IMG/VR virus record: IMGVR_UViG_3300037880_000006
Span: 1 to 21,734 of that record
Direction: 5' to 3' (one strand)
DNA length: 21,734 nt
Source of the DNA: a virus
This document shows positions 5,377 through 13,437 of the stretch, one piece after another. The position numbers and the translations under genes were made by a program. A model generated the notes under the pieces. It was not told the DNA's origin and ran no database searches. It saw only the letters and a list, made by a program, of their open reading frames with translations. Each line of letters opens with the position of its first letter. The first letter of the stretch is position 1.

Positions 5377-7143
5377 ATGGCACAACCTCCGGCCTATAAC
5401 AAGTCAACCAATTTCGCAGACTACGCCGCGGCCAATCCGTCCGCGCCGTTCCCGGCCGCCTCGACCGACAGCGAGTTCTCGGCGGTGGAGACAACGCTTG
5501 ATGCAACGCTGACTAACTTGGCGCTACTCCAGCGCGACGATGGCAGGATCAAGAACCAGACCGTTCACCCGGATTCGCTGACACCCGCGACCGTTGCCAT
5601 GCTCGGCGACTGGAACCCGCGTGGCCTGTGGACGACTGGAACCGCCTACGCGGTGCGCGACATGGTGGAGCAGGCGAGCGCCTCGTATGTCTGCGTGGTG
5701 GCCCATACGGCTGGGGCCTCGTTTGCCATCGACCAGGCGGCGGTGAAGTGGATCGCGCTGGACGGGCTGAATGCCCTCGCCGCTTCCTCCGGCTCGTCGC
5801 TTGTTGGGTTCATACAGTCCGGTACGGGGGCGGTGGCGAGTACGGCGCAGGCGAAGATGCGGGAGGTTGTGAGTGTCAAGGACTTCGGCGCGGTTGGCGA
5901 TGGTGTGGCTGATGATACGGCGGCGATCAGCAATGCCCTGACCTACTGCCTCGCCAACAACCGCCCGCTTTATTTCCCACCTGGCACATATCTTAGATCC
6001 TCCACTATCACACTGAACGTCGCCGGTGCGGCGGTTTTCGGGGACCATTGGCGCAATACGAAGATCAAATTCACGGCGGCGGTGAATGGTCTTGTGATCT
6101 CTGAGAAGTATTGCAACATCCAAGGTCTTTGGTTCGACGGCAACAGTATAGGGCTCACTGGCGTCATCTTCCACAATGGGTCAGAAAGTAATGTAGATCG
6201 TGTCCATTCGTCAGGCTGGACTGCCGATGGCGGCAGGGTAAATGAGACTTTCACGACACCGACAGGCAACAACAATCTAGCTCGCATCAGCCGTTCGCAT
6301 TTTTCCTCGAATACCGGCAAAGGATTCACGTCCCCCTCGATCGGCTCTGACGGTAACGGCATCGAGATTATTCAGTGCAATATGTCTGGTAACACGTCTC
6401 ACGGCCTGCTTGTTAAAGGGGTCGGATGGCGTGTCATCGGCGGCATCTACGAAGGGAATGGCGGTTACGGCATCCAACTCAGCGAATCGGGTGACGGAAG
6501 CGCGACTACCTTCGGCTTAGTCCTATATCCCTGGATTGAATCGAACACGTCTGGCGGGATTCGCGGCGGCGGGATGTCTCTCAAGAACCGCGTGGCTTTT
6601 GACACGAACACACAAACCTACACCGCAGCCGCTGGTTCAGAAGATCTCATAGAGACTGTAAACAATAGCGCTGGGCCTATTCTTCAGATCGGCGACGGGA
6701 CTGATTACATCGGGCTCACGGTCGTGCTCGCGGGCACTCGTCGTGCGCAGATTCAAGCTCTCGGGGCTGACACTAATATTCCTCTGTACCTCATGGGGAA
6801 AGGAACCGGAGGGCTACACCTTGACCCGTTTAATCTCGGCGGCGTAACACTGGGCGGCGCTGCCAATGCCGTAATTACGAAGCATCTCTCGGCGGCGGCT
6901 GCGCTTGACTTTGCAGATACGGCAACTGGAGCGGCGGCGAACCTGACTATCACGGTAACTGGTGCTGCGCTCGGGGACACGGTAACGCTCGGCATTCCGA
7001 ACGGCTCCATTGTCGCCGGTGCTGCAGGCTTCTATGCATGGGTATCCGCTGCGGACACCGTTACGGTGCGCTTCTGGAACGCGAGCGGCGGAAACCTAAA
7101 CCCGGCCAGCGGCACATTCCGTGTGGACGTATGGAAGCACTAG
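5377..7143 (+). CDS. Beta-helix tailspike with pectate-lyase-type domain
   Basis: A 588-residue spike. Residues 1-130 repeat the virion-anchor region of the fibre at 1477 (QRDDG at 52-56, DWNPRGLW at 78-85, SYVC and KW downstream). A short linker, LVGFIQSGTGAVASTAQ, leads to VVSVKDFGAVGDGVADDTAAI (164-184), the entry motif of the pectate-lyase superfamily right-handed beta-helix in phage depolymerases. The helix probably runs to about residue 440. Residues about 505-588 (ALDFADTATGAAANLTITVTG through SGTFRVDVW) form a C-terminal module shared by many fibres and spikes, probably for trimer formation. It most likely binds and cleaves a host capsule or O-antigen; catalytic residues cannot be read from the motif alone. 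The middle of the gene is lower in GC (about 53% at 6121-6240) than the anchor (about 68% at 5581-5640), a sign of domain exchange. Confidence 0.88.
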   Translation: MAQPPAYNKSTNFADYAAANPSAPFPAASTDSEFSAVETTLDATLTNLALLQRDDGRIKNQTVHPDSLTPATVAMLGDWNPRGLWTTGTAYAVRDMVEQASASYVCVVAHTAGASFAIDQAAVKWIALDGLNALAASSGSSLVGFIQSGTGAVASTAQAKMREVVSVKDFGAVGDGVADDTAAISNALTYCLANNRPLYFPPGTYLRSSTITLNVAGAAVFGDHWRNTKIKFTAAVNGLVISEKYCNIQGLWFDGNSIGLTGVIFHNGSESNVDRVHSSGWTADGGRVNETFTTPTGNNNLARISRSHFSSNTGKGFTSPSIGSDGNGIEIIQCNMSGNTSHGLLVKGVGWRVIGGIYEGNGGYGIQLSESGDGSATTFGLVLYPWIESNTSGGIRGGGMSLKNRVAFDTNTQTYTAAAGSEDLIETVNNSAGPILQIGDGTDYIGLTVVLAGTRRAQIQALGADTNIPLYLMGKGTGGLHLDPFNLGGVTLGGAANAVITKHLSAAAALDFADTATGAAANLTITVTGAALGDTVTLGIPNGSIVAGAAGFYAWVSAADTVTVRFWNASGGNLNPASGTFRVDVWKH

Positions 7144-7186
7144 CAATCGTTCCGCTGAACAACCGCAACAACAGATAGAACGAAGA

Positions 7187-7228
7187 ATGGACGCCCTCCT
7201 AACCGCCTTCGCCGGGATGCTCGGATGA
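7187..7228 (+). other. Possible 13-codon leader ORF overlapping the terminase start
   Basis: An ATG at 7187 opens a 13-codon frame whose TGA (7226-7228) overlaps the terminase ATG at 7225. The terminase start itself has only a weak ribosome site (CCGGG), so ribosomes ending on this mini-frame could re-start on the terminase. The mini-frame's own upstream region (GAACGAAGA) is only partly purine-rich. It may be chance. Confidence 0.2.
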
Positions 7229-8832
7229 CCACCACCGACTACAGCAAGCTCTCAAAGGAAGAACTGCTGCGCAAGAAGCAGGGGTTCGAGCGGCTGCTGG
7301 CGGCGAAGAAGGCGCGGGATAGTCTGTTGGAGTTTGTGCGGTTCATGATGCCGGACCCGAACCATCAGAACGACATGACGAAATCGCTCTACGACGTGCA
7401 GCCGCATCATCGCGTGATTGCCGAGGCGCTGGAGAACATCGAGGCCGGGCGCAATCTGCGTATGCTGCTGTCAGTGCCACCTCAACATGGAAAAAGTTTG
7501 CTTTCGTCGATCATGTTCCCCGCCTGGGCGATCGGCAGAAAGCCGTGGCGCAAGTTCATCATCGCCACCTACAGCGATGACTTCTCCGGGCAATTCGGCG
7601 CGAAGGTGCGGACGTTGATGCAGAGCCCGCTCTACCATCAGGTGTTCCCGCAAGTCGGCCTGCTGGTGGGCAGCAAGTCGAAGTCGTACATGAACACTCC
7701 GCAGGGAGGGCAATTAGTTTTCAGCGGGGTCCGTGGGCAAGTGACTGGAGTTGCCGCTGACATATTTTTGTTCGATGATCTTTTGAAAGGCCGGATGGAA
7801 AGCAACAGCTTGACCATCCGCGATCAGGTGTGGGAGTTCCTGTGGTCCGTGGCCTACACGCGGATCAACGCGGCCGGCGCCATGATCGGCATCGGTACGC
7901 GATGGAGCGAGGACGACCATATGGGCCGCATCACCGACAAGACCAGCAGCTACTACAACGAAGCCGAGGCGAAGAAGTGGCAGTACATCAACCTGCCGGC
8001 CATCATCGAGGACGCCGAACTGGCGAAGGCGCTGGACCGCAAGACGGGCGAAGTGTTGTGGCCGGGCCGATACACGCTGGAACACTTCGAGACGGTCAAG
8101 CAACTGGACGAGTACACGTTCAACGCGCTCTACATGGGCAGGCCAACGCCGCCAGAAGGTGCGTTCTTCAAGGCGTACCAGTTGCAGACCTACTCCGGCC
8201 TGCATGAACTGCCGAAGAATTTGCGCATGTACGGCAGCGGCGACTTGGCGGTGTCGCCGGATCGCAATGCCGACAGCAGCGTGGTGCTCAACTGGGGCCT
8301 GGACGAGAACGACTGCCTGTGGTGCCTGCCGGACGCCTACTGGGACAAGAAATCGTCCGACGAATCGGTGGAGCAAATCTGGAAGTACGGCAAGCACAAC
8401 AACTGGATGACGTTCTTCGGCGAGAAGGGCCAGATCAGCCGGTCGGTCGGGCCGTTCCTGAAAAAGCGGATGCAGGAAGAAAATGCGTTCTTCCATATCG
8501 AGGAATTCGCCAACGTCGCCAAGGATCAGGCGGCCGTGCCGTTTCGGGGCCGCTGTGCGCAGGGCAAGGTGCGCTTCCCGGCATTCGCGCCGTGGTGGCC
8601 GCGGGCGAAGGAACAGTTGCTGAAGTTCACCGGCAAGGACGACCGTTCGGATGACTTCGTGGACGCCTGTTCGCGCATCGGTCAGGGCTTGCAAATGCAG
8701 GTCACGGCGAGCCGCCGGAAGCTGCCGTCCAACGTCGTCGAAATCAAGCCGGGCTCGATCGCCTGGGCGCACCAGCAGTTCACGCACCAGCGCAAGTCCG
8801 AGAAACGCAAGAAAGCCCTGATGGGAATGTAG
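7225..8832 (+). CDS. terL: Terminase large subunit
   Basis: The 535-residue DNA-packaging motor and nuclease, acting at the portal of the procapsid. The ATPase part has the Walker A VPPQHGKS at 84-91, Walker B IFLFDD at 180-185 and the coupling motif IGTRW near 223-227. The C-terminal RNase H-like nuclease starts at about residue 336 with YGSGDLAVSPDRNAD, Asp340 being the first catalytic acid, and shows the late acidic cluster KDDRSDDFVDA near residue 475. All expected parts are present at normal length. The start at 7225 is tied to a short upstream frame by ATGA; its ribosome site is weak. The portal gene follows after two bases. No small terminase gene lies in the usual place just upstream, which is occupied by the tailspike. 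Confidence 0.95.
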   Translation: MTTTDYSKLSKEELLRKKQGFERLLAAKKARDSLLEFVRFMMPDPNHQNDMTKSLYDVQPHHRVIAEALENIEAGRNLRMLLSVPPQHGKSLLSSIMFPAWAIGRKPWRKFIIATYSDDFSGQFGAKVRTLMQSPLYHQVFPQVGLLVGSKSKSYMNTPQGGQLVFSGVRGQVTGVAADIFLFDDLLKGRMESNSLTIRDQVWEFLWSVAYTRINAAGAMIGIGTRWSEDDHMGRITDKTSSYYNEAEAKKWQYINLPAIIEDAELAKALDRKTGEVLWPGRYTLEHFETVKQLDEYTFNALYMGRPTPPEGAFFKAYQLQTYSGLHELPKNLRMYGSGDLAVSPDRNADSSVVLNWGLDENDCLWCLPDAYWDKKSSDESVEQIWKYGKHNNWMTFFGEKGQISRSVGPFLKKRMQEENAFFHIEEFANVAKDQAAVPFRGRCAQGKVRFPAFAPWWPRAKEQLLKFTGKDDRSDDFVDACSRIGQGLQMQVTASRRKLPSNVVEIKPGSIAWAHQQFTHQRKSEKRKKALMGM

Positions 8833-8834
8833 CC

Positions 8835-10922
8835 ATGTATGAAGAAACGTACCAGATGGGACCGAGCGGCGAAATGAACAAAGTGATCGCCCGCGACAAG
8901 CCGGACGTGCCGGAAGCGCGCAGTGCGCTGGTGAAGGACTGGGAAACGCGCGTGGCCAAGCGGCGCGACTATCTGCGCGACAACGAGTTCGCCCGCATCC
9001 GCGAGAATCAGGACTATGCCGACGGCTACCAGATCGAGGGTATGACGGCAGAAGCGGCCGATCAGTACGTCGCCAATCTGGCGCTGCGCCACGTCAACGA
9101 GCGGGTGGCCACACTCTACGCCAAGAACCCGACGGCGGTAGCCAAGCGCACCCAGCGGCTTGACAGCAACGTGTGGGACGGCAAGGCCGAGAGTGTGACG
9201 CCGGTCGATCAGCGCATGGCCATCAGCGTCCAGAGCGGCATGGAGCCGCTGCCGGAGGATCTGGCGTTCATGGCCGAAGTCTCGGCCGTGCTGGAGCGGC
9301 GCAAGATGCTCGACGGCATCGGCCGGACGCTGGAACTGCTGTTCAACCATTTCATGCGTGAAGGCAATCCGCCGTTCAAGACCAGCGCCAAGCAGCTTGT
9401 CCGCCGGGTGGAAACCTGCGGGGTGGGCTACATCAAGCTGGGCTTCCAGCGCGTGATGGAGCGCAACAACGAGGTCGAGGCGCAGATCGCCGACTTCAGC
9501 CAGCAACTCGCCCATATCGAGGCCCTGACCGCCGACCTGGCGGACGAGGAATTCGACGAGCACGACAAGCGGGCGGAAGGCTTGCGCCAAGCCATCGCGG
9601 CGATGCAGTCGCAGAAGGAAATCATCACCCGCGAGGGACTGGTGTTCGACTTCCCGGAAGCCACCGCCATCATTCCCGGTCCCGGCACCAAGCATATCCG
9701 CGGCTTTATCGGCACGCCCTGGATCGCCGAGGAACACATTGTCAGCCCGCAGGAAATCAAGGAACGCTTCGGTATCGACATGGGAACCGGCTATTCGGTC
9801 TACAAGCCGACGGACGCCGGGGCGGACTGCGATGAGCCGATGTGCCGGTGGTACGAAATCTACGACCTGAAGGCGGGCGTGGTGCGCCATGTGGTCGAGG
9901 GCTACTGCGACTTTCTGGAGGAACCGAAGGCGCCGGAAATCTTCCTTGAGCAAGGGCACCCGTACTTCGCGCTGACGTTCAACAACCTGGAGTCGCGCAA
10001 GACCTGCATTCCGCCGTCCGACGTGCGGCTGCTGATGCCGATGTGCAAGGAGTACAACCGCTCCCGCGAGGGCCTGCGCAAGCACCGGATCGCCAATCGG
10101 CCGGCCTATGTGACGGCGACCGGCACCTTCGACGAAGGCGACCTGATGAAGTTCGGGGCGCACGCGGACAACGAAATCATCGAACTTAAAGTGCCGGTCG
10201 GCACCAATGTCGGCCAGAGCATCGCGGCCAAGCCGACCGTGCCGATCGATCCGGGACTCTACGACACCGAGCACCTGTACGCCGACATGCTGCGCGTGAC
10301 CGGCAGCCAGGAGGCGAACTTCGGCGGCACCAGCGGGGCTACGGCCACCGAGAGCAGCATCGCCGAATCGAGCCGCATGACCAATGTCGGCAGCAACGTC
10401 GATGATCTGGACGACTTCCTGACCGCCGTGGCGCGGGCGGCCGGGCAGTTGATGCTGGCCGAAATGTCGGTCGAGCAGGTCAAGCGCATCGCCGGGCAGG
10501 GCGCGATCTGGCCGGAACTGACCCGCAGCGAGATTGCCGAGGAAATCGGGCTGGAAATCAAGGCCGGTTCGAGCGGGGCGCCGAACCAGGCGCAGGAACT
10601 GGCGAACTTCGAGCGGGCCGCACCGTACTTGTTGCAGATCCCCGGCGTGGACCCGAAGAAGCTGGGCGAGTACGTGCTGGAGCGCCTGGACGCCGGGGTG
10701 GACCTGGACGAGTGGCTGGTCGAGGGCTTGCCAAGCATTCAGGCCATGAACGCCATGAGCAAGGCCGCGCCGCCGCCCGGGGCCAACGGCAGCCAGCCTG
10801 ACCAGCAGGGCGCCCAAGGCGCACAGAACGCGCCCGCCATGCCCGGCCCGCAAGCCGCCCAGCCGATGTTCCCGGCGCCCGGTGAGCAGGGGATGGGGCC
10901 GGGCGGGGCAATGATGCAGTGA
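8835..10922 (+). CDS. Portal protein
   Basis: The 695-residue dodecameric portal through which DNA enters and leaves the head. Its size and place between terminase and scaffold fit the P22-like portal group of short-tailed phages. The N-terminal part is helical and charged. Residues about 207-263 form a strong coiled-coil-like insertion (ERNNEVEAQIADF onward). A central region with EEHIVSPQEIKERFGIDMG follows, and near residue 500 comes the motif ATATESSIAE that is common in these portals. The last 50 residues are rich in Pro, Gln, Gly and Ala, with several Met, and are probably disordered. The ATG at 8835 is three bases after the terminase stop, and the stop is followed by a strong ribosome site for the next gene. 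Confidence 0.9.
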   Translation: MYEETYQMGPSGEMNKVIARDKPDVPEARSALVKDWETRVAKRRDYLRDNEFARIRENQDYADGYQIEGMTAEAADQYVANLALRHVNERVATLYAKNPTAVAKRTQRLDSNVWDGKAESVTPVDQRMAISVQSGMEPLPEDLAFMAEVSAVLERRKMLDGIGRTLELLFNHFMREGNPPFKTSAKQLVRRVETCGVGYIKLGFQRVMERNNEVEAQIADFSQQLAHIEALTADLADEEFDEHDKRAEGLRQAIAAMQSQKEIITREGLVFDFPEATAIIPGPGTKHIRGFIGTPWIAEEHIVSPQEIKERFGIDMGTGYSVYKPTDAGADCDEPMCRWYEIYDLKAGVVRHVVEGYCDFLEEPKAPEIFLEQGHPYFALTFNNLESRKTCIPPSDVRLLMPMCKEYNRSREGLRKHRIANRPAYVTATGTFDEGDLMKFGAHADNEIIELKVPVGTNVGQSIAAKPTVPIDPGLYDTEHLYADMLRVTGSQEANFGGTSGATATESSIAESSRMTNVGSNVDDLDDFLTAVARAAGQLMLAEMSVEQVKRIAGQGAIWPELTRSEIAEEIGLEIKAGSSGAPNQAQELANFERAAPYLLQIPGVDPKKLGEYVLERLDAGVDLDEWLVEGLPSIQAMNAMSKAAPPPGANGSQPDQQGAQGAQNAPAMPGPQAAQPMFPAPGEQGMGPGGAMMQ

Positions 10923-10939
10923 CCGAAAAGGAGACGACG

Positions 10940-11182
10940 ATGCCGAAAATCAAACTGCTAGACAAGCTGTTCAAGAAGGGTGCGGCGCAACCGGCTGACT
11001 TCCCGATTGTTGATGGTAAACCCGCGAAGTCCAAGAGGACCAAAAAACCCAAGGCGGCAAAGCCGAAGTCTGAACCGGTTGTGGTGGCCGAGCCGATCCC
11101 CGCGCCGGAGCCGGTAAAGGCATTGCCGATGTGCCCGGAGAATTACCCGCACCTGTACGACACATTTGGAAACAAGCTGTAG
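10940..11182 (+). CDS. Small basic Lys/Pro-rich protein between portal and scaffold
   Basis: An 80-residue protein of unknown function. AAGGAG at 10928-10933 lies six bases before the ATG at 10940, which decides this start over an in-frame GTG at 10919 that overlaps the portal stop. The N-terminus is a basic amphipathic helix (MPKIKLLDKLFKKG). The middle is a lysine-rich disordered run (KSKRTKKPKAAKPKSE), followed by a Pro/Glu/Ala linker, and the end is a compact aromatic tail (CPENYPHLYDTFGNKL). The charge suggests binding to DNA or to the acidic scaffold. Location suggests a head-assembly or minor head role. Both are inference. Confidence 0.7.
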   Translation: MPKIKLLDKLFKKGAAQPADFPIVDGKPAKSKRTKKPKAAKPKSEPVVVAEPIPAPEPVKALPMCPENYPHLYDTFGNKL

Positions 11183-11188
11183 ACCCTT

Positions 11189-11219
11189 GCGCAACGCTGG
11201 AATTTAGGTTAGCGTGCGC
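11189..11219 (+). promoter_or_regulatory. Hairpin in the leader of the scaffold gene
   Basis: GCGCAACGCT at 11189-11198 pairs with AGCGTGCGC at 11211-11219, giving nine base pairs with one bulged A around a 12-base loop. No T run follows, so it is not a standard terminator. It lies in the 75-base gap before the scaffold start, where it could be an mRNA processing or stabilising element for the highly expressed scaffold and capsid genes. A TTGCGC (11187-11192) and a TAGCGT 17 bases later could be read as a poor promoter within the same bases. Confidence 0.4.
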
Positions 11220-11257
11220 TCACATCGCTGTTCCACGTAACTTTGGAGTCGTGACCA

Positions 11258-12370
11258 ATGGCAGAAGCAACAGAAGGCGGCGAGCAGGGCGACCTGTTAG
11301 CCGCCGCAGCAGCACCCGAAGGGGGCGTAGAGACGCCGGAAGCGCCCGCCGGCAGTGAAGCAGCAGCACCCGTTACAGACGCACAACCGTCGGCCTCGTC
11401 AACCGATGAAGGCGTAAAAAAGCCCTCCCAACTCGACGCCGTAATGAAGGCGCTGGGCCGGGAAGATGGTGCCGAAGCCTCGCCAGCGGCGGAAAGCGAA
11501 GATCAGGATAAGGACACGCCCGACCCCGACGGGAAGGCAGCGCCGGCCGATGAGGCCCCGCCTGCAGCCCTGGAAGGCGAGGACGCGAAACTGCCCTTTG
11601 CCCGACACCCGCGGTTCCGGCAGCTTTTGACGCAGCGCAACGAATTCAAGGCGAAAGCCAGCGAAATCGAAGCCAAGCTCAAGGTTCTGGAGCCCAAGGC
11701 GCAGCATTTCGAGCAGTTGACGCAGTACGCGGTAGCGGCCAATTTCACCAGCAAGGACTTTCAGGACTTGCTGCATATGGGCCGGCTGATGAAGAACGAC
11801 CCGATTGCCTTCCACGAAGCCTTCAAAAGCCAGTGGGCGGAAATCGAGCAGTTGGTAGGTGCGAGGCTGCCGGAGGACCTGGAACGCAAGGTCAACGACG
11901 GCCTGATCGACGAGGAATCCGCGAGGGAGCTTGCCCGGAAACGGGGTGAAGCCAGCCTGAACGGGGAACGAGCCGAACGCATCACCCGTCAGACCGCGCA
12001 GGAGCGTGAGCAGGCCGCAAGCCGGGATCACGAGCGTCAGCAGCAGGAATTGGTGAGCAATTTGCAGGGCACCGCAAATCGCTGGGAAGCGCAGTGGAAA
12101 GGTTCCGATCCGGACTACGCGATAAAGCAGCCGCTGGTCCAGGAAAAGATCGAACTGGCCCTGTTCAAGAAGCCGCCGGCCTCCCCCGAGGAAGCCTTGG
12201 CGATCTTCAACCAGGCCAAGAAGGATGTCGATGAGCAGATCAAGCGTCTGCGCCCGCCTCCGGGATCGGTCAGAACCACGGGCAGCGGCACGTCTGTAAA
12301 CGCGAAAGGTGTGCCCAAGGACCCGATTGACGCCGCAATGATGGCCATCGAGAACATGGGCAGCCGATAG
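11258..12370 (+). CDS. Scaffolding protein
   Basis: A 370-residue protein that directs capsid assembly inside the procapsid. Evidence is its place between portal and capsid genes and its build. The first 105 residues are acidic, rich in Ala, Pro, Glu and Asp and probably disordered. From about residue 113 (FARHPRFRQLLTQRNEFKAK) it becomes a long charged helix and coiled coil to about residue 290. The C-terminus has a basic, flexible part (RLRPPPGSVRTTGSG) followed by a short helix (KDPIDAAMMAIENMG) that would touch the coat protein, as in other scaffolds. GGAG at 11244-11247 precedes the ATG. There is no protease domain. The family assignment relies on context more than sequence identity. Confidence 0.8.
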   Translation: MAEATEGGEQGDLLAAAAAPEGGVETPEAPAGSEAAAPVTDAQPSASSTDEGVKKPSQLDAVMKALGREDGAEASPAAESEDQDKDTPDPDGKAAPADEAPPAALEGEDAKLPFARHPRFRQLLTQRNEFKAKASEIEAKLKVLEPKAQHFEQLTQYAVAANFTSKDFQDLLHMGRLMKNDPIAFHEAFKSQWAEIEQLVGARLPEDLERKVNDGLIDEESARELARKRGEASLNGERAERITRQTAQEREQAASRDHERQQQELVSNLQGTANRWEAQWKGSDPDYAIKQPLVQEKIELALFKKPPASPEEALAIFNQAKKDVDEQIKRLRPPPGSVRTTGSGTSVNAKGVPKDPIDAAMMAIENMGSR

Positions 12371-12382
12371 GAGACTGCCACC

Positions 12383-13429
12383 ATGCCGTTGACGCAATTT
12401 ACCGCGGCCGAAGCCGCAAACATCACGAACGCTGTGCTGGACCATCACCTGAAGGGCCAGCCGCTTTCCCAAACGATCCAGAACAAGCCGCTGTTGAAGG
12501 CTCTGCTGTCCAAGCCCAAGCCGTTCGCGGCCGGCAAGGATCTGCTGACCTGGCCGGTCAAGGGCAACTACAGTGCCGTCACGCAGGGTTTCAGCGGCGA
12601 TGACACCGTGGCCTACAGCAACCCGACGAACGTCAAGCGGGCGTCGGTGGCCTACTACCAGTTGCACACTGGTATCACCTGCACGCACGACGAACTCAAG
12701 CGTGACGGCATCAGCATCACTGACTCCACCGGCTCTGGCAAGAGCAAGGCCACGCGCAGCGATGTGGCGGTGCTGGTCAACCTCTGGAAAGACAAGATCG
12801 AGGATCTGACCGAGAGCCGCGAGCGCAACCTTCAACTGATGATGTGGCGCGACGGCACCCAGGACGCCAAGGAAATTCCGGGCCTGCTGTCGTTCATCCT
12901 CGACGACCCGACCGCGGCCGGTAGCACGCTCGGCATCGACCGGGTGGCCAATACCTGGTGGCGCAACCGTGCCAGTCTGGCGATCGACTCCAGCACCGCG
13001 TCGAACCAGAACCTCGTCAACAAGCTGCAGACCGAGTACCGCCAGTTGCGGCGCTACGGCGGCAACCCGAGATTCTTCCCGGCCGGCTCCGCCTTCTTGG
13101 AGGCGCTGGAAAAGGAGCTGCGCAGCAAGGGCAACTACACGCTGGAAGGCTGGAACAAGACAGGCGCGGTGGACTTTGGCATGGCCGACGTGCAGTTCAA
13201 GGGCATCATGGTGCAGTACGAACCGACCCTGGACGACATCGGCCGCTCGAAGTACGGCTACTGGCTGGATATGAACCATATCCACCTGCGGCCGATGGAG
13301 GGCGAGTGGGAAAAGACCTTCACGCCGGAGCGGCCGCCGGAGGCTTACTGTCTGTTCCAGGCCGTGGTCGATACGGCGGCACTGACGTGCGACCAACCCA
13401 ACTCATGTGGCGTTTTTTCCATCGCTTAA
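12383..13429 (+). CDS. Major capsid protein
   Basis: A 348-residue coat protein, expected to have the HK97 fold and to build the icosahedral shell. It directly follows the scaffold gene, with AGGAG at 12368-12372 ten bases before the ATG. The sequence has features I associate with podovirus coat proteins: an N-terminal helix (TAAEAANITNAVLDHHLKG), a central substrate-like strand region (NPTNVKRASVAYYQLHTGIT), the RERNLQLMMWRDG helix and a C-terminal strand region (KYGYWLDMNHIHLRPMEG) ending with AALTCDQPNSCGVFSIA. The last dozen codons (from about 13395) use AT-richer codons than the rest, next to an inserted endonuclease gene. No cleavage site or fused decoration domain is evident. Confidence 0.88.
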   Translation: MPLTQFTAAEAANITNAVLDHHLKGQPLSQTIQNKPLLKALLSKPKPFAAGKDLLTWPVKGNYSAVTQGFSGDDTVAYSNPTNVKRASVAYYQLHTGITCTHDELKRDGISITDSTGSGKSKATRSDVAVLVNLWKDKIEDLTESRERNLQLMMWRDGTQDAKEIPGLLSFILDDPTAAGSTLGIDRVANTWWRNRASLAIDSSTASNQNLVNKLQTEYRQLRRYGGNPRFFPAGSAFLEALEKELRSKGNYTLEGWNKTGAVDFGMADVQFKGIMVQYEPTLDDIGRSKYGYWLDMNHIHLRPMEGEWEKTFTPERPPEAYCLFQAVVDTAALTCDQPNSCGVFSIA

Positions 13430-13437
13430 CTGGCGCC

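Noticed and set aside
1477-7143. Diversity-generating retroelement acting on the fibre or spike
   Set aside because: No reverse transcriptase, template repeat or matching variable repeat is visible in the window; the similarity between the two genes is in the anchor end, not in the receptor end.
8682-10853. Very long open frame on the minus strand opposite the portal gene (over 700 codons)
   Set aside because: It mirrors the codon pattern of a GC-rich + strand gene with clear portal features. The translation is Arg/His/Leu-rich without any domain, a typical antisense shadow.
11399-13396. Long minus-strand frame across scaffold and capsid genes
   Set aside because: It crosses two well-supported + strand genes, shows no motif and is explained by high GC at third codon positions.
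13408-13421. T-rich run at the capsid gene end as a terminator
   Set aside because: No GC-rich stem precedes it and it lies within the capsid coding sequence.
12958-13437. N-terminal extension of the endonuclease frame back into the capsid gene
   Set aside because: The frame is open upstream by chance. The sequence before ATG 13438 is low-complexity and is the capsid gene read in another frame; the zinc-finger start fits a complete protein from 13438.
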